A stretch of DNA of 64,000 bases from Chromera velia (taxonomy: Eukaryota; Sar; Chromeraceae): NCBI GenBank assembly GCA_018398765.1, contig JAHBMJ010003703.1:1-64000 (forward strand), in the 5' to 3' direction. Under the pieces are notes generated by a model that was not told the origin of the DNA, ran no database searches, and saw only the letters and a list, made by a program, of their open reading frames with translations. The position numbers and the translations under genes are program-made. This document shows positions 44,637-55,000 of this stretch, in pieces; position 1 is the first letter of the stretch; every line of letters begins with the position of its first letter.

Positions 44637-45089
44637 ATGTACTCTTACCCGAACGGCATAGTGCTTGAGTTTCTCGACAAGAGACACGCTCAGAACTTTT
44701 CTTTTCGGTTTCAGCCGCACGGTTTCCATGGAGAAATTACTGCAAACGGGGTGACCGTTGTTTCTTTCACGGTGAGACTGGCAAAGACAAAAGCCCAGCT
44801 TGCTGCAGTAAAGGAGCGACGCGAAGCTTCTTGGTCTGCCCTGCCCCAAAAAAAGTCACCCCTCCTGTCTTCTGCTCCTTCCCACCCTCCAGTACCAAAG
44901 CAACCTGCGTTCCCAACCAAAACAGCTCCAGTCTCCCAGGCCGCCTCGGCTGCTTCGGCAGGCCCCCCTTTCGGCCACGCTTCTTTCCCAATCCCCATTT
45001 CAGTGAAGGATGAAACACCGCCTCCGAGGGTCAGCGACTGTTCAGAGCCGCCACCCGCTCCCATAGTATTCAGACCTCTGCAGCCTTGA
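44637..45089 (+). CDS. Small unrecognised ORF (150 residues)
   Basis: One open frame from ATG 44637 to TGA 45087-45089. The first 70 residues look like genuine protein, with alternating strands (GIVLEFLDKRHAQNFSFRF, TVVSFTVRLAKTKAQL) and a charged helix (AAVKERREASW). The remaining 80 residues are Pro/Ser/Ala-rich. I do not recognise the family. The start so close to AT-rich simple sequence raises the possibility that this is the last exon, or a copied fragment, of a larger gene. The frame is intact and its composition resembles coding sequence elsewhere in the window. Confidence 0.4.
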   Translation: MYSYPNGIVLEFLDKRHAQNFSFRFQPHGFHGEITANGVTVVSFTVRLAKTKAQLAAVKERREASWSALPQKKSPLLSSAPSHPPVPKQPAFPTKTAPVSQAASAASAGPPFGHASFPIPISVKDETPPPRVSDCSEPPPAPIVFRPLQP

Positions 45090-46365
45090 TTCTGAGACCG
45101 CGATCAGCCCAGTCCGGTGATGCCGGTCCGATCTGTGAGTGGTGTCTCTTCGGTATCAACCCAATCAGCGGTGGGGTTTGGGAAGAGGCAAAACATGCAC
45201 ACGCCTCAAATTTTGAGGCCTCTTACGGGGAAGAGGGATGCCGATGCTCCGCAGACAGAACTGAGGGCGGGACTGTTTGTCAAAGAAAGAAACCAATGGC
45301 ATGCAGAGGGGGGAGGAGACAGTGGACGGACAGACAAGAAGAAGAAAAAGAAGAAAGGAGATGGAGGGCTGGAAAAGGAAAAAGAGGGGGGCTAATAAGA
45401 AAAGCAAGTTAAGAAAGTCCCCCCCTCTCTATCGTTGGAAGAGGGAGGAATTGTTTTGAGTAGAAAAGGGGGATCATGGTTAACATAAGTTGAAAAGAGG
45501 GGGGTGGCTCTAGGTTGGGTTCTCACGGTTTGTGTTTGTCTCTCGTTTTCTGGTTTTAGATATTTTTTAACCAAGGAAAACACGTATGCTGAAAAAGGAA
45601 CGTGAGATAATGGGGAGATCTGCAGATTGAGCTGGCTTCTTAGGGAGGCTTGTCCTTCGGGGGGAGAGGGCTGGTAGGATCGAGGTTTGTGTGCTGCATG
45701 ATAATGTTTACTGTTGGATCTCTTTTTCTTTTCTTCTGCATTGTAGTGCTTTCCTTTCGGGTGTCTAAGCGCTTCTTTGGGGCTCCTGGGCGTCTTCCCC
45801 CTCGGCCGCTTAGGGAGGGCGGTATCCGGCGGAGTCGGTTGGGCTTTTAAGACATAGCCCAGCAGGTCCCCCCCCTAGAATTCTTCTCCCACTTGAGGCA
45901 CTTTGGGAAGCGTTGCACGTGGTTGGAAAGGAGAAGGGGGTCTGAAGCTTAGGGTAGTCCTTTTCTATGCGAGCTCCTTGATTTTGTCGGGCCTCCCAGG
46001 CGGGAAGAGGCTGAGTGGCAAGTGAGTGATATTTCTTGCTCCTCTTGAAGGGGTTGCTAGTTTCTGGTTAACTCAGTGTGGCCTCTCTGAGCGAGCTTTT
46101 ACGCTCCTAGGCTAGCAGTACATATATGCCCAGACTGTCTTCTGCGATTGGGACACGATGGTTGCCGGGTTTAGTCAACATCATCATCATCATATTATAT
46201 CATAGACCTGGTGATATAAATATATAATATAATACATCACTGATTCACTGTTCACATTCTACTATCACTCTAGCTAGATCTAATTTAACTAGTCTAGTTT
46301 TGAATCTATAAATACGACTATATATATGACTGAGACTCAGAGGAGTCGGAAGATGGAAAATCAGA
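45090..46365. other. Spacer with a second copy of the dispersed repeat
   Basis: Purine-rich then mixed composition, no convincing coding exon. A 66-residue open frame at 45650-45850 has one hydrophobic stretch but no other support. The dispersed repeat copy B lies at 46052-46195. Confidence 0.5.
46052..46195 (+). repeat. Dispersed repeat, copy B, ending in CAT trinucleotide repeats
   Basis: Matches copy A at 330-495 in the same orientation and block order (GGTTAACT, GGCCTCTCTGAGCGAGC, GCTAGCAGTAC, AGACTGTCTTC, GACACGATGG), ending in a CATCATCAT tail followed by AT-rich DNA. Confidence 0.55.
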
Positions 46366-47079
46366 CTAGGGGTGGGCAGTAAAGTTTTTTTTATAATACA
46401 GTTTGCCTGTAAAACTTTAAACTTTAACTTTAAAACTTTAAAAGTAAACATGCAACCAGACATGCAAAAGTTGATTTAAGAGACGTTGTTAGAGAAGTTG
46501 ATTTCATTTATATCATTACAGGCAAAGTTACTGCTTTATATACTATCGCATACAGAAAATCTATGTAGTACTCCTCAATCGCTGGACTCCTTACCATTTG
46601 TCTGTTGAATGTAGCGACCACAAACTCTGTGTACATGATTCTTGTATTCGATGTGTTAATGACTTTATGTATAGACTTTCTTCATGTACCAAGTGGCTGG
46701 ATGAAAAGAAATTTCTCCAGGAATTTCTGCGTTGCTTGGCTAAGCTGGAATCCATTGATTCTAATGATTGTAACTGTTCACTCCCCAGTGCAAGTACATC
46801 TAAACTTTTTATCCGTACTATCATCCAATCACTTTTCATCTGATGCTAGATCCAATCGATGTCACCTAGTATGTCGCCAATGATTATTTCTAATGTGAAG
46901 ATAAATCTAAACTTAAATAGACTAAGCTTCTGCTGCTTTCTAATAAATTTAGTTATGACTGACTTAATTAACGACCTATTCAGAAACTAATTGAAAAACA
47001 TTTTTTTAAAATGAAATCTAGAGGGCAAAAAAAAAACTTTAACAAAAAAAAACTTTAAAACTTTAGTGTCCACTCCTAA
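46366..47079. mobile_element. hAT-like non-autonomous DNA transposon (MITE)
   Basis: The left end CTAGGGGTGGGCAGTAAAG and the reverse complement of the right end TTAGGAGTGGACACTAAAG match at 15 of 19 positions. They have the TAGGGGTGGGC form typical of hAT terminal inverted repeats. An 8-base duplication AAATCAGA flanks both ends (46358-46365 and 47080-47087), the hAT size. The element is about 714 bases, AT-rich, with CTTTAAAA words near both ends, and has no transposase-like frame. The flanks show that it landed in a tandem repeat: CAGAGGAGTYGGAAGATGG stands on both sides. Confidence 0.75.
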
Positions 47080-48500
47080 AAATCAGAGGAGTTGGAAGAT
47101 GGTGATTCTCTTCCCCCTTCTCCCCATGAAGGAAAGGAAGAGAGATGGGTGCTGAATAGTGATGAGGAGAAGGAGAAAAAGAACATCCGTATTTTGATTT
47201 TAGTACTAGTTTTCATATGAAGGGATATCATATTATATATTTATATTATATCTCCGAAGTTGGGAAAATATAATAAATATCGAAACCACGCCTAGCTGTG
47301 AGAAAAAAGTAGGTAGCGCCAGAGGGTTAGGACTAGACATATCCTTGATCGCTGTATCTCCAATAATCTCTAAGCTTAAGTTGTGTCAGGTTGCGCACAT
47401 TTGCGCACAAACTGCATATACATGGGTATACATAAGTTGCTGTTTGTCTCTGGTACGTTTCGGAGACTCTAGGCTAAACCACCATTAAGTAAGTAAGTAA
47501 GGTCAATGATTCAATATTAAATGGAATATAGTTCTTCTAAAATTTATTTTTTTATTGCAAGTTCACTGTTAGTAGTATCATTTAGTATCATTATATATAC
47601 GTATAGTAAACTTTATGTCATTTTAATATAAGTTATATCAGGCTAGTACTGTATGAGGCTAGGCATGAAGCTGCTATTATTAGTCTACTAAATTATTCTA
47701 GAAATGATTCTTATAACGGGCCATATTAATGGCTGTATGGATGGTTCTTCATATGTTAATCACTTTTAAATTCTTTAAAAACAATTTATTAAAACCATCG
47801 TTAATCTTTTTTTCGTTTTTAAATGGGAAAACGTCCACAATCATAAAAAGGATGAAGGAGGACAAAAGCATGTCGAAGCAGGTCGAGGAATGAGCAGGGT
47901 CAGGGACGGCACATAAGCTGTACCCCTTGTACACCGATCTCCCACTTGGTTCACACTGAGACTCAATATCCAGTCAGACCTTCACACAGTTCCTTTGTTT
48001 GCTTTCGTCAACTCCTTTTCACTCATGCAGACAGTGACTTCAACAAATTCCTTTAGTTTACTTCAAGACAAAGAGAGGGTCTCCCAATAGATTTTCACTG
48101 ATGCGAGCGGATGCGAGAGGTTCAAATACCAACCCCCCCGTATCCCCCTGTATTCAAGACAAACAAACAAAATTCAGTGATGAAGAGATGTAATCTAGTC
48201 ATTAATTTTCTGATCGAATGTCTAACATCTAGTCTGAAACTCATATGATTTTATAAGATTAAAAAGATTCTTTTTTCTTTTAAAGAACTACTAATACCGT
48301 TTTACTCTAAATAAGTCTAAGTTAGAGGGGGGAACACATTCTTATTCAAATGGGTCTGAAGAGTTGGGTGATCCGCTCACTGGCAGTTTGAAATTCACAA
48401 ATGCGATTAGCTAACCGTTGCCGAGTCAGAGTCTTTCAGTTAACGAAAGAAAGTCACCTCATTGCAGTCAAAGGCTGAAGCACACTGTAAACATATGTCA
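47080..48500. other. AT-rich spacer
   Basis: No coding exon seen. At 47485-47501 a TAAG tandem tail follows a sequence ending GGCTAAACCACCAT, which resembles the simple-repeat 3' end of a non-LTR element. At 47807-47850 is the partner of the repeat at 27322-27365. Confidence 0.5.
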
Positions 48501-49138
48501 AAGAAGCTCCTTGGGGGAGGTCGCACCGGGGGGCCACCTGCCCGTCTTGAGGTCAACCTTCCCGTCTTGAGGCCATCTGCAAAAAATCAAGATTGAAACA
48601 GAAAGGGTAATTGAGAAGAATCAGAGAACATTTGAAATGCATGAAGAAGGGCAGGTGACAGCAGCAGACCGGAGGGAAGGAACCCATGACCATGTCGCTG
48701 AGGGTTTTGTAGTCGTCACACGAAAAGGCACCCTTCGTCTCCATCATTGTCGCATGCTCCTCTATTCGTACAAAGAGAACCTCTCTGACCCCCGCGACTC
48801 AATTCTCCTCCGAGACATCGAGGAGGCTCGAGATGAGACGGTCTGTCTGCTCGGAGAACTCGGTGTTCACAAACAGGCGGCAGGCAAGCCTGAACCAATC
48901 GGCCTTGCCCATCTCATTAATTCCTTTCCAGCCACGCGATCAAGTCAGCTTGAACCAGTTGGCGTTTTCTACAGCTGCATCAGACTCCCATGCTGAAGGA
49001 GAGAGACACAAAAGGGACAACGAAAGGCGTATGCGTGCATACCCGCAGTAGACCAGGAGGGTGTTGCGGACTGTGAATGGAAGGGTGGAGTGAAACCAAT
49101 CCCGATGCACAGACGCAGACGCTACGCGCATGGGCGCA

Positions 49139-49153
49139 CACACATACACACAC

Positions 49154-49217
<64 letters not shown>

Positions 49218-49345
49218 GCGCGTACATACATACACGTACATACACACACGTACATACACACACGCACACACACATACACACACACACGCACGCACGCACG
49301 CACGCACCAGCATGCACGCACGCACCGGCACGCACGCACGCACCG

Positions 49346-49381
<36 letters not shown>
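49139..49381. repeat. Long CA/GCAC/GTAC purine-pyrimidine repeat
   Basis: About 240 bases of alternating purine-pyrimidine sequence (CA runs broken by CGCG, GTACATAC and GCACGCAC blocks). Such DNA is prone to left-handed Z structure. It generates several false Cys/Val-rich or His/Thr-rich open frames. Confidence 0.9.
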
Positions 49382-49383
<2 letters not shown>

Positions 49384-50496
49384 TCAACTACTCCAACAGA
49401 GAAAGGGGAGGAAGGGGGTCAGACCGACAAAAATATTTGAGAGCAGTGTGAAACAGAATCCGCGGAGCGACAGTCAAAGCCGGGCATCATATGCTACTGC
49501 AGCAAAGAAGAAAAGAGTCTCTGCTATGCTGCATGAGTCTTCTTACACAAAACTAACAAAAGGGCACTCATCCCTGATACGAAGAGACAACCAAACAGAC
49601 TTACAGAGGAGGGAAGTAACTTGGAAGCCGACAAGGGCAGGTCTTAGACTCAGTTGGTCGCCTCCGGAAGCCATCGGAAGCCGTTTTAGAAAGCCGAACG
49701 CACCCCCTCCAGACACTTTGGCAGTCCATTTTCTAGGAGACTCTTTTTCTCCTTCTCCTTTGGGTCGACTTGTCTGATAAACTTCGTGTTCTCCAGGTCG
49801 AAAACCGACAGCCCGGAGACACCCTCTCCCGGTCCGATCTTCTTTTGGATCTGCACACATAGAATCGGGTACGCAGGTGTTCGTACACTCGGCATTGTCT
49901 GAATCGTTGTACAGTTCTGAGCTGTTGGAGTCTTATTTCAACATGAGCGCATGTCATCCTTCCAGATCCGTTCAATTCAACACGGAAAACCCTTTTCTCC
50001 ATAATCTGAGTGAGTCAATTTCCGCAAAAGATCTGTTCCGAAGATGATGATCGAAATATTCGATTCGTTAGCAAAATGTATGTATGTAATTGCAGAGTAG
50101 GCAATTTGAATTGATAAGTCATACTCACCCATTTTCTCTTCAAGAGAGTGCAGGCCGGAGGAACACAAAGAGATGGAAAATGGATGTTGGATATGTCACT
50201 ATTTGTTATTTATGTGTTGTCGACTACATTGATCGAAACATCAAAACTCTAAGGCGAAACCGAGGCAGTTGCTCTAGCTTCGGCTCACTTGCGATTCTCC
50301 CACTAGGCCCCTTGTACTGACGCGTGCGAAAACTGAGAGACTCGCTCTGGAGAATTGATTGGCACTGAGTGCCGGAACTTGCTTAGTCACCTCTACAGGC
50401 CATCTCATTCTGACACAATTACTGTGCCCCGCACTGGAAGATCTTTGCACACCCCTTAAACGATTGCCCATCTTTGAATGACAGTTCTCTTGCCTC

Positions 50497-50500
<4 letters not shown>

Positions 50501-50534
<34 letters not shown>
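50501..50534. repeat. TA microsatellite
   Basis: About 34 bases of uninterrupted TA repeat between the possible minus-strand exon and the SPEF2 gene. Confidence 0.95.
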
Positions 50535-50537
<3 letters not shown>

Positions 50538-51024
50538 GATCTGATACATCGATGTATGATCTGATCCTTCTTGACGATTTCCGAGACAACTGCCATACAA
50601 CTGCCGATTGCCGCCAATATTTGCGACATGTTGCGACCGTGCATGCATGTTGACAAAAAGAAAGGACGCATTCTCTGCATGCATGCGCACTTAGCGCGCG
50701 CCTAATTGCCCATGCAGTTGCACTATATAGTTGCACTGAGCTTCATGCGGTTTCGATCACTATACCCAATCTATATATGAACATGTGTTGCTAAAGCGCT
50801 TCCTTTCGTCTTTCTCTTGGCACGCATCGATAGAGTGATCGTCGCATCTAAGAACAAGGGAGAGCTTGAGAGATTGAGAACGACATTGGCGCAGGTAGAA
50901 CTGGCTGAAGGAGGAGAGTTGTGCCTCTGCGTCTTCTCTCTCAGTGAATTCAGGCAAGAGGAAACCAAAAAACTCGGTTACTTGAACGAAGAGTGCGGGA
51001 TCGATCGTCAAGGAGCGCGGAAGA

Positions 51025-52007
51025 ATGACGGACCCGAAAGAGTCTCGTATCAGACGACCTCAGGTAAGCCGTTTGATGCTGTCTTTGTATGTTGGGACGG
51101 TATGCAGAGGCAACACCATTCAGTTCTACGTACATGTGTTTCAACTCTCCATGTGTTGCATTTTTCTGCACGCACGCTTTCGTTCGCTCGTCCTTGTGGT
51201 CTCAACGTGGAAGTTTCGAACAGCACAATTGGCTTCAAGCCACACGAAGGGACGCCTCGTTGCTCTCCTGCAACGCCAACACCTGAAGTGCACATATCAA
51301 TCGACAATTCACACCACATTCACACATAGACGGAAGGGCCAATAGAGAGTATGTGTCCCAGGTACGGGGGAATAAACAGTCACACTGCCAGTATGTGGCT
51401 ATGAAAAGGGTCAGCCAAATGGATTGCATACGGCCAGGCAGCCGAAAATGGACAGCAAAGACCTGCTTTCCTGTTCTGCGCACAATCCAATGGTTGCAGT
51501 ATGATGCCGAGCAGAAGACCTTGCTCGAGCAGCAGCTGAGGACGAACAGAATTCCTCCGAAAAAGGTTAGTGGCCCCCTTTCCGTCCTTTCCCTTCCTTT
51601 CCTTTTCTTTCCGTTCTGTTACCTCCTTCTCTCTTCTCTTTCCTTCTCTTTTCTTCTCACCATATGGCTTTTCGGGTTTCTTTGAACTTGAGGCCTCGGA
51701 TCGCATCTGGTCGTCTGTCTGTGCGAATCGTCAAGTACTCCTCTTTGTCTGCCTGTCCTTTGGTTTTCTCGAATAGATAAATTGGTGGGTGGTTGGGAAA
51801 ACGGTATCTGTTTCTCCACTGCGTGATTGAATAAACGCAGATTCGAGAGGAGCTTCATGTCCACAAATACGAACAGGAGAGACTCCGGCAGGAAGCGGTG
51901 GCGGCAGCCCTGGACCTGTAAGTGTTCTTCTTTCTTCCTTCCTTGTTTCCTTCTTCCCTTGCTTCCTTCTTTCCCTTTCATGCTTCTCTCTATCTATTTC
52001 TCTCTCT

Positions 52008-52042
<35 letters not shown>

Positions 52043-52044
52043 CC

Positions 52045-52083
<39 letters not shown>

Positions 52084-55000
52084 CATAGGTAGGGGTGGAT
52101 AGGTGAGTGAAGGGGCGTGAATGGGGTGTGCGCTGCCCTCAGTGCACAACTTTTGTTTTTGCTTCTTTCCCTGGTTCTTTTTCTTGTCCGTCTTCCTCCC
52201 CACTTCGACCTCCCTCCCATGGGTGCCTTCTGATGAATGCCCTGGTTGACCTCTCCCTCTCAGGTATGACCACCAGAAACTTGAGCACTCACGGGCGGAG
52301 TTCAGACAGACCCTCAGGGACACAATGGAGAGGAACAGAGAGTTCCTGCAGGTCAGAAAAGGGAAGGAGAAAAGGGGGAACGATTTTCTTTCTGATTATC
52401 TGCCTACACTTTGCATGGTCTCTTTGTTTTGCCTTTCCCCCCAACCCAACCAACCCAACTCTGAATGAATGAAGAAACGATCCAATATCCACTCGACTTC
52501 CCTCCCTGCAGAATTGGGAGGCGGAGGGGCGAGCGGCCTGGAGGGAGAACCGTCTGGTGTCTCTGGAGAGAGAGGCATACGATCTGAAATTTGAGAAGAA
52601 GACGATGGCCAGAAGGCAAAAGTGAGTGACTGAGTGAGTGAGCGAGTGAGTGAGTGAGGGGGTGTCTGTACGGCGGTGTGTCTTCTCGTCTGACGGGCCC
52701 TTTTCCTCTCTTTGATTCTCACTTGCCCACATACTTGTGTTCCTTCTGACTTCTTGCCATTCCCACTCAAACTTTGTTCTCATTGGCCTGCCTACTCTTT
52801 TTTTCAATTCGATAGGAAGGACGCTTGACTCTCTTGTCCCTCCATCTCTTCTTTCTCAATTAGTGCTTGTGGGATCTCCCCCTATGCTTCTCCATCCTGG
52901 TTCGTATCCCTTCCACCACAAGCAGTGAGAGAAGAAGAAGAATAGAAGCCACTGCTCTGAGGGAAGTGATGCTGTGAGGATGAAAAATGCTGGTCTGTTT
53001 CTTTTGTCCGACTGGTGTGTCTGTGCAGAAAGGCAGAGGACGAGAGGACGCGGCGGAGAAACGACGCGCTGAGCGGGATGGAAAATCTGGAGCTGGCTGT
53101 GCAGAGAATGGGACTTGATGCTGGGGGAGGGGATGGGTCAGTTAGTCAGCCTCAGTGTCTTCTGACTTCTTTCTTTCTCACCATTCCCCCTCATTTTCCC
53201 CCTCTTGAACAGCCCGTTGGGCATGCAGACATACTTCTTCCTTCCCAGCTTTTTCAACAAAGTGGCTGACAAGACCTGTGCTCTCGACCTCCAGTCTCTC
53301 CCTCCCTCCCGTTGCCTTCGTTCATTCATTCATTCACTGATCGATTTGTGAAACTCTCTTTCTTTGAGTGTGTTTCTCCCCCCCCGGATGGATCCACCCT
53401 CTCTCGGAAGGAAGGAAGGAAGGCCAACTTGATGCATGGATGCCCATTTCTATGGATAGATGGATGATTGATGCTGCAGGAAGGCCAACTTGATGCATGG
53501 ATGCCCATTTCTATGAATGGATGGATGATTGATGCTGCAGGAAGGCCAACTTGATGCATGGATGCCCATACGTATGGATGGATGGATGATTGATGCTGCA
53601 GGCTTGATGGAGAGGCCCCTGAAGTCTCCGAGTTCTCCTCTGGGTCTGAGCTCCTGGCCTTCCTCCGGTCCCGTCTCCCCACAGACGCACAACAGAGGGA
53701 GGAGGCAGCGCTCTTCCTGCAGTCAGTCAGTCAGTCAGTTAGTCAGGCAGGCAGTCAGTCAGTCAGTCAGTCAGGCAGGCAGACGGGCAGTCAGGCAGGC
53801 AGACGGGCAGGAAGATTGCTCTGACAGGCTGCCAGCAATCGATGATCAGTCGCGCACTTCCTCACCCCTTTTTGTTTTGTCACCCGTTCTTCTTCCTTCA
53901 CTTCACTCCGCTGGAAAAGTTTGCTCCTCTCTCTTCGGGTGTTTGTTCATCCATCTCCACACACATACGTCCTTTCTCCGATTCTTCCTGCACCCTTCCA
54001 GACGAGCGCGGGAGGCGCGACAAGCCAGCGACCTTGCAAGGAAAGAAAGGTCAGTCGGTCACTCCTCAACTTTCTGAAATGGGAAGTTTTTTCCCCTTTC
54101 CTTTCCTTTCCTTTCCTTTTAATCCCCTGGCAGGTGTCTTTGTAGTTTCTTTCATGATGTTTTGAGAAAGGACCCTGTGTCAGAAGTTGCTGCTTTTTCT
54201 GCTGAAAAAGACAACCGAAAGAAAAACTCAGTGAGTTGGCTGCCCCGTCGTGTTTGTCTGCCTGGTCTTTACGCTAGTTCATTCTCTTGCTTGTTGATTC
54301 TTTTGCCACCTTCGATCGAAGCAGCACGTATTGCAGAGGCTTCCGAGGTGCATTTTCAATCATGATTTCTGGTCTTACTTTGATCGTGCATTTGTGAGTG
54401 AGTGCAGAGAGAGGCGACGCCGCAAGGTTCTCGTCCAGCAGCAGAAGGCCCAGACGGAGGCGGAGGAGAGCGCGTTCCAGTCCCGTCTCCTCGAGAGGGT
54501 CCGCAGAGACGCCAGGGTGGAGAGGCACCACGCTCTAGACACCCTCAGGCTGAGACAGTATGCGGAGACAATCAGGAGGAACAGAGAGGCCAGGCAGAAG
54601 AAGTTTGAAGAGGTCCGTCGGTCGATCGGTTGTCTCTTTTCTTTTCTCGATCAGATGCTAGGAAAGATACTGATCTCACGTGCCCGTTTGGCTTGAGGTG
54701 GAGGTTTTTTTATCTCGACGGTGTGGGGGAAGCAATAAGAAGAAGGTTTTCAGTCATGAACAAGCAGGGAGCGGGTGGATGCCGCTTTAAGCACTCTATG
54801 CAAGATGCAACACCGTTGTTTTCATTTTTGTCCTTCTAATTGTGCAAAGCTTGTTTATTCTGCTCGGTTACTTCTTTCACTCGCACCTCAACTAAACTCC
54901 TCTTGCATGTTGATGTTGTCGACAGAATTTGAAGGGGATCCGCGTCTCTTGTCTAGCAGAGTGTCTGCATGTGTCTGCATGCATGTGCCTGCATGTATGT

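Larger units (their letters stand above)
48501..50800. other. Mixed region with a possible minus-strand exon and long CA repeats
   Basis: On the minus strand, 49850-49703 has a TGCAG acceptor, a GTGCGT donor and about 49 plausible residues (IQKKIGPGEGVSG at the start, DPKEKEKKSLLENGLPKCLEG at the end). This may be an exon of an unrecognised gene. A second plausible minus-strand stretch at 48900-48780 (ADWFRLACRLFVNTEFSEQT) ends in a stop, and I could not join the two in phase. A decayed gene is possible. The rest holds CA/GCAC repeats (49139-49381) and a TA run (50501-50534). Confidence 0.3.

Noticed and set aside
45650-45850. 66-residue frame with a hydrophobic segment
   Set aside because: No splice, family or context support.
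48130-48150. GGTTCAAATACC resembling a Pol III B box or tRNA T arm
   Set aside because: No matching T stem, no A box at the right distance, and no acceptor stem.
48940-49387. Minus-strand frames of 100-145 residues, Cys/Val-rich, and plus-strand Thr/His-rich frames
   Set aside because: They are translations of the CA/GCAC repeat and have no protein-like sequence.
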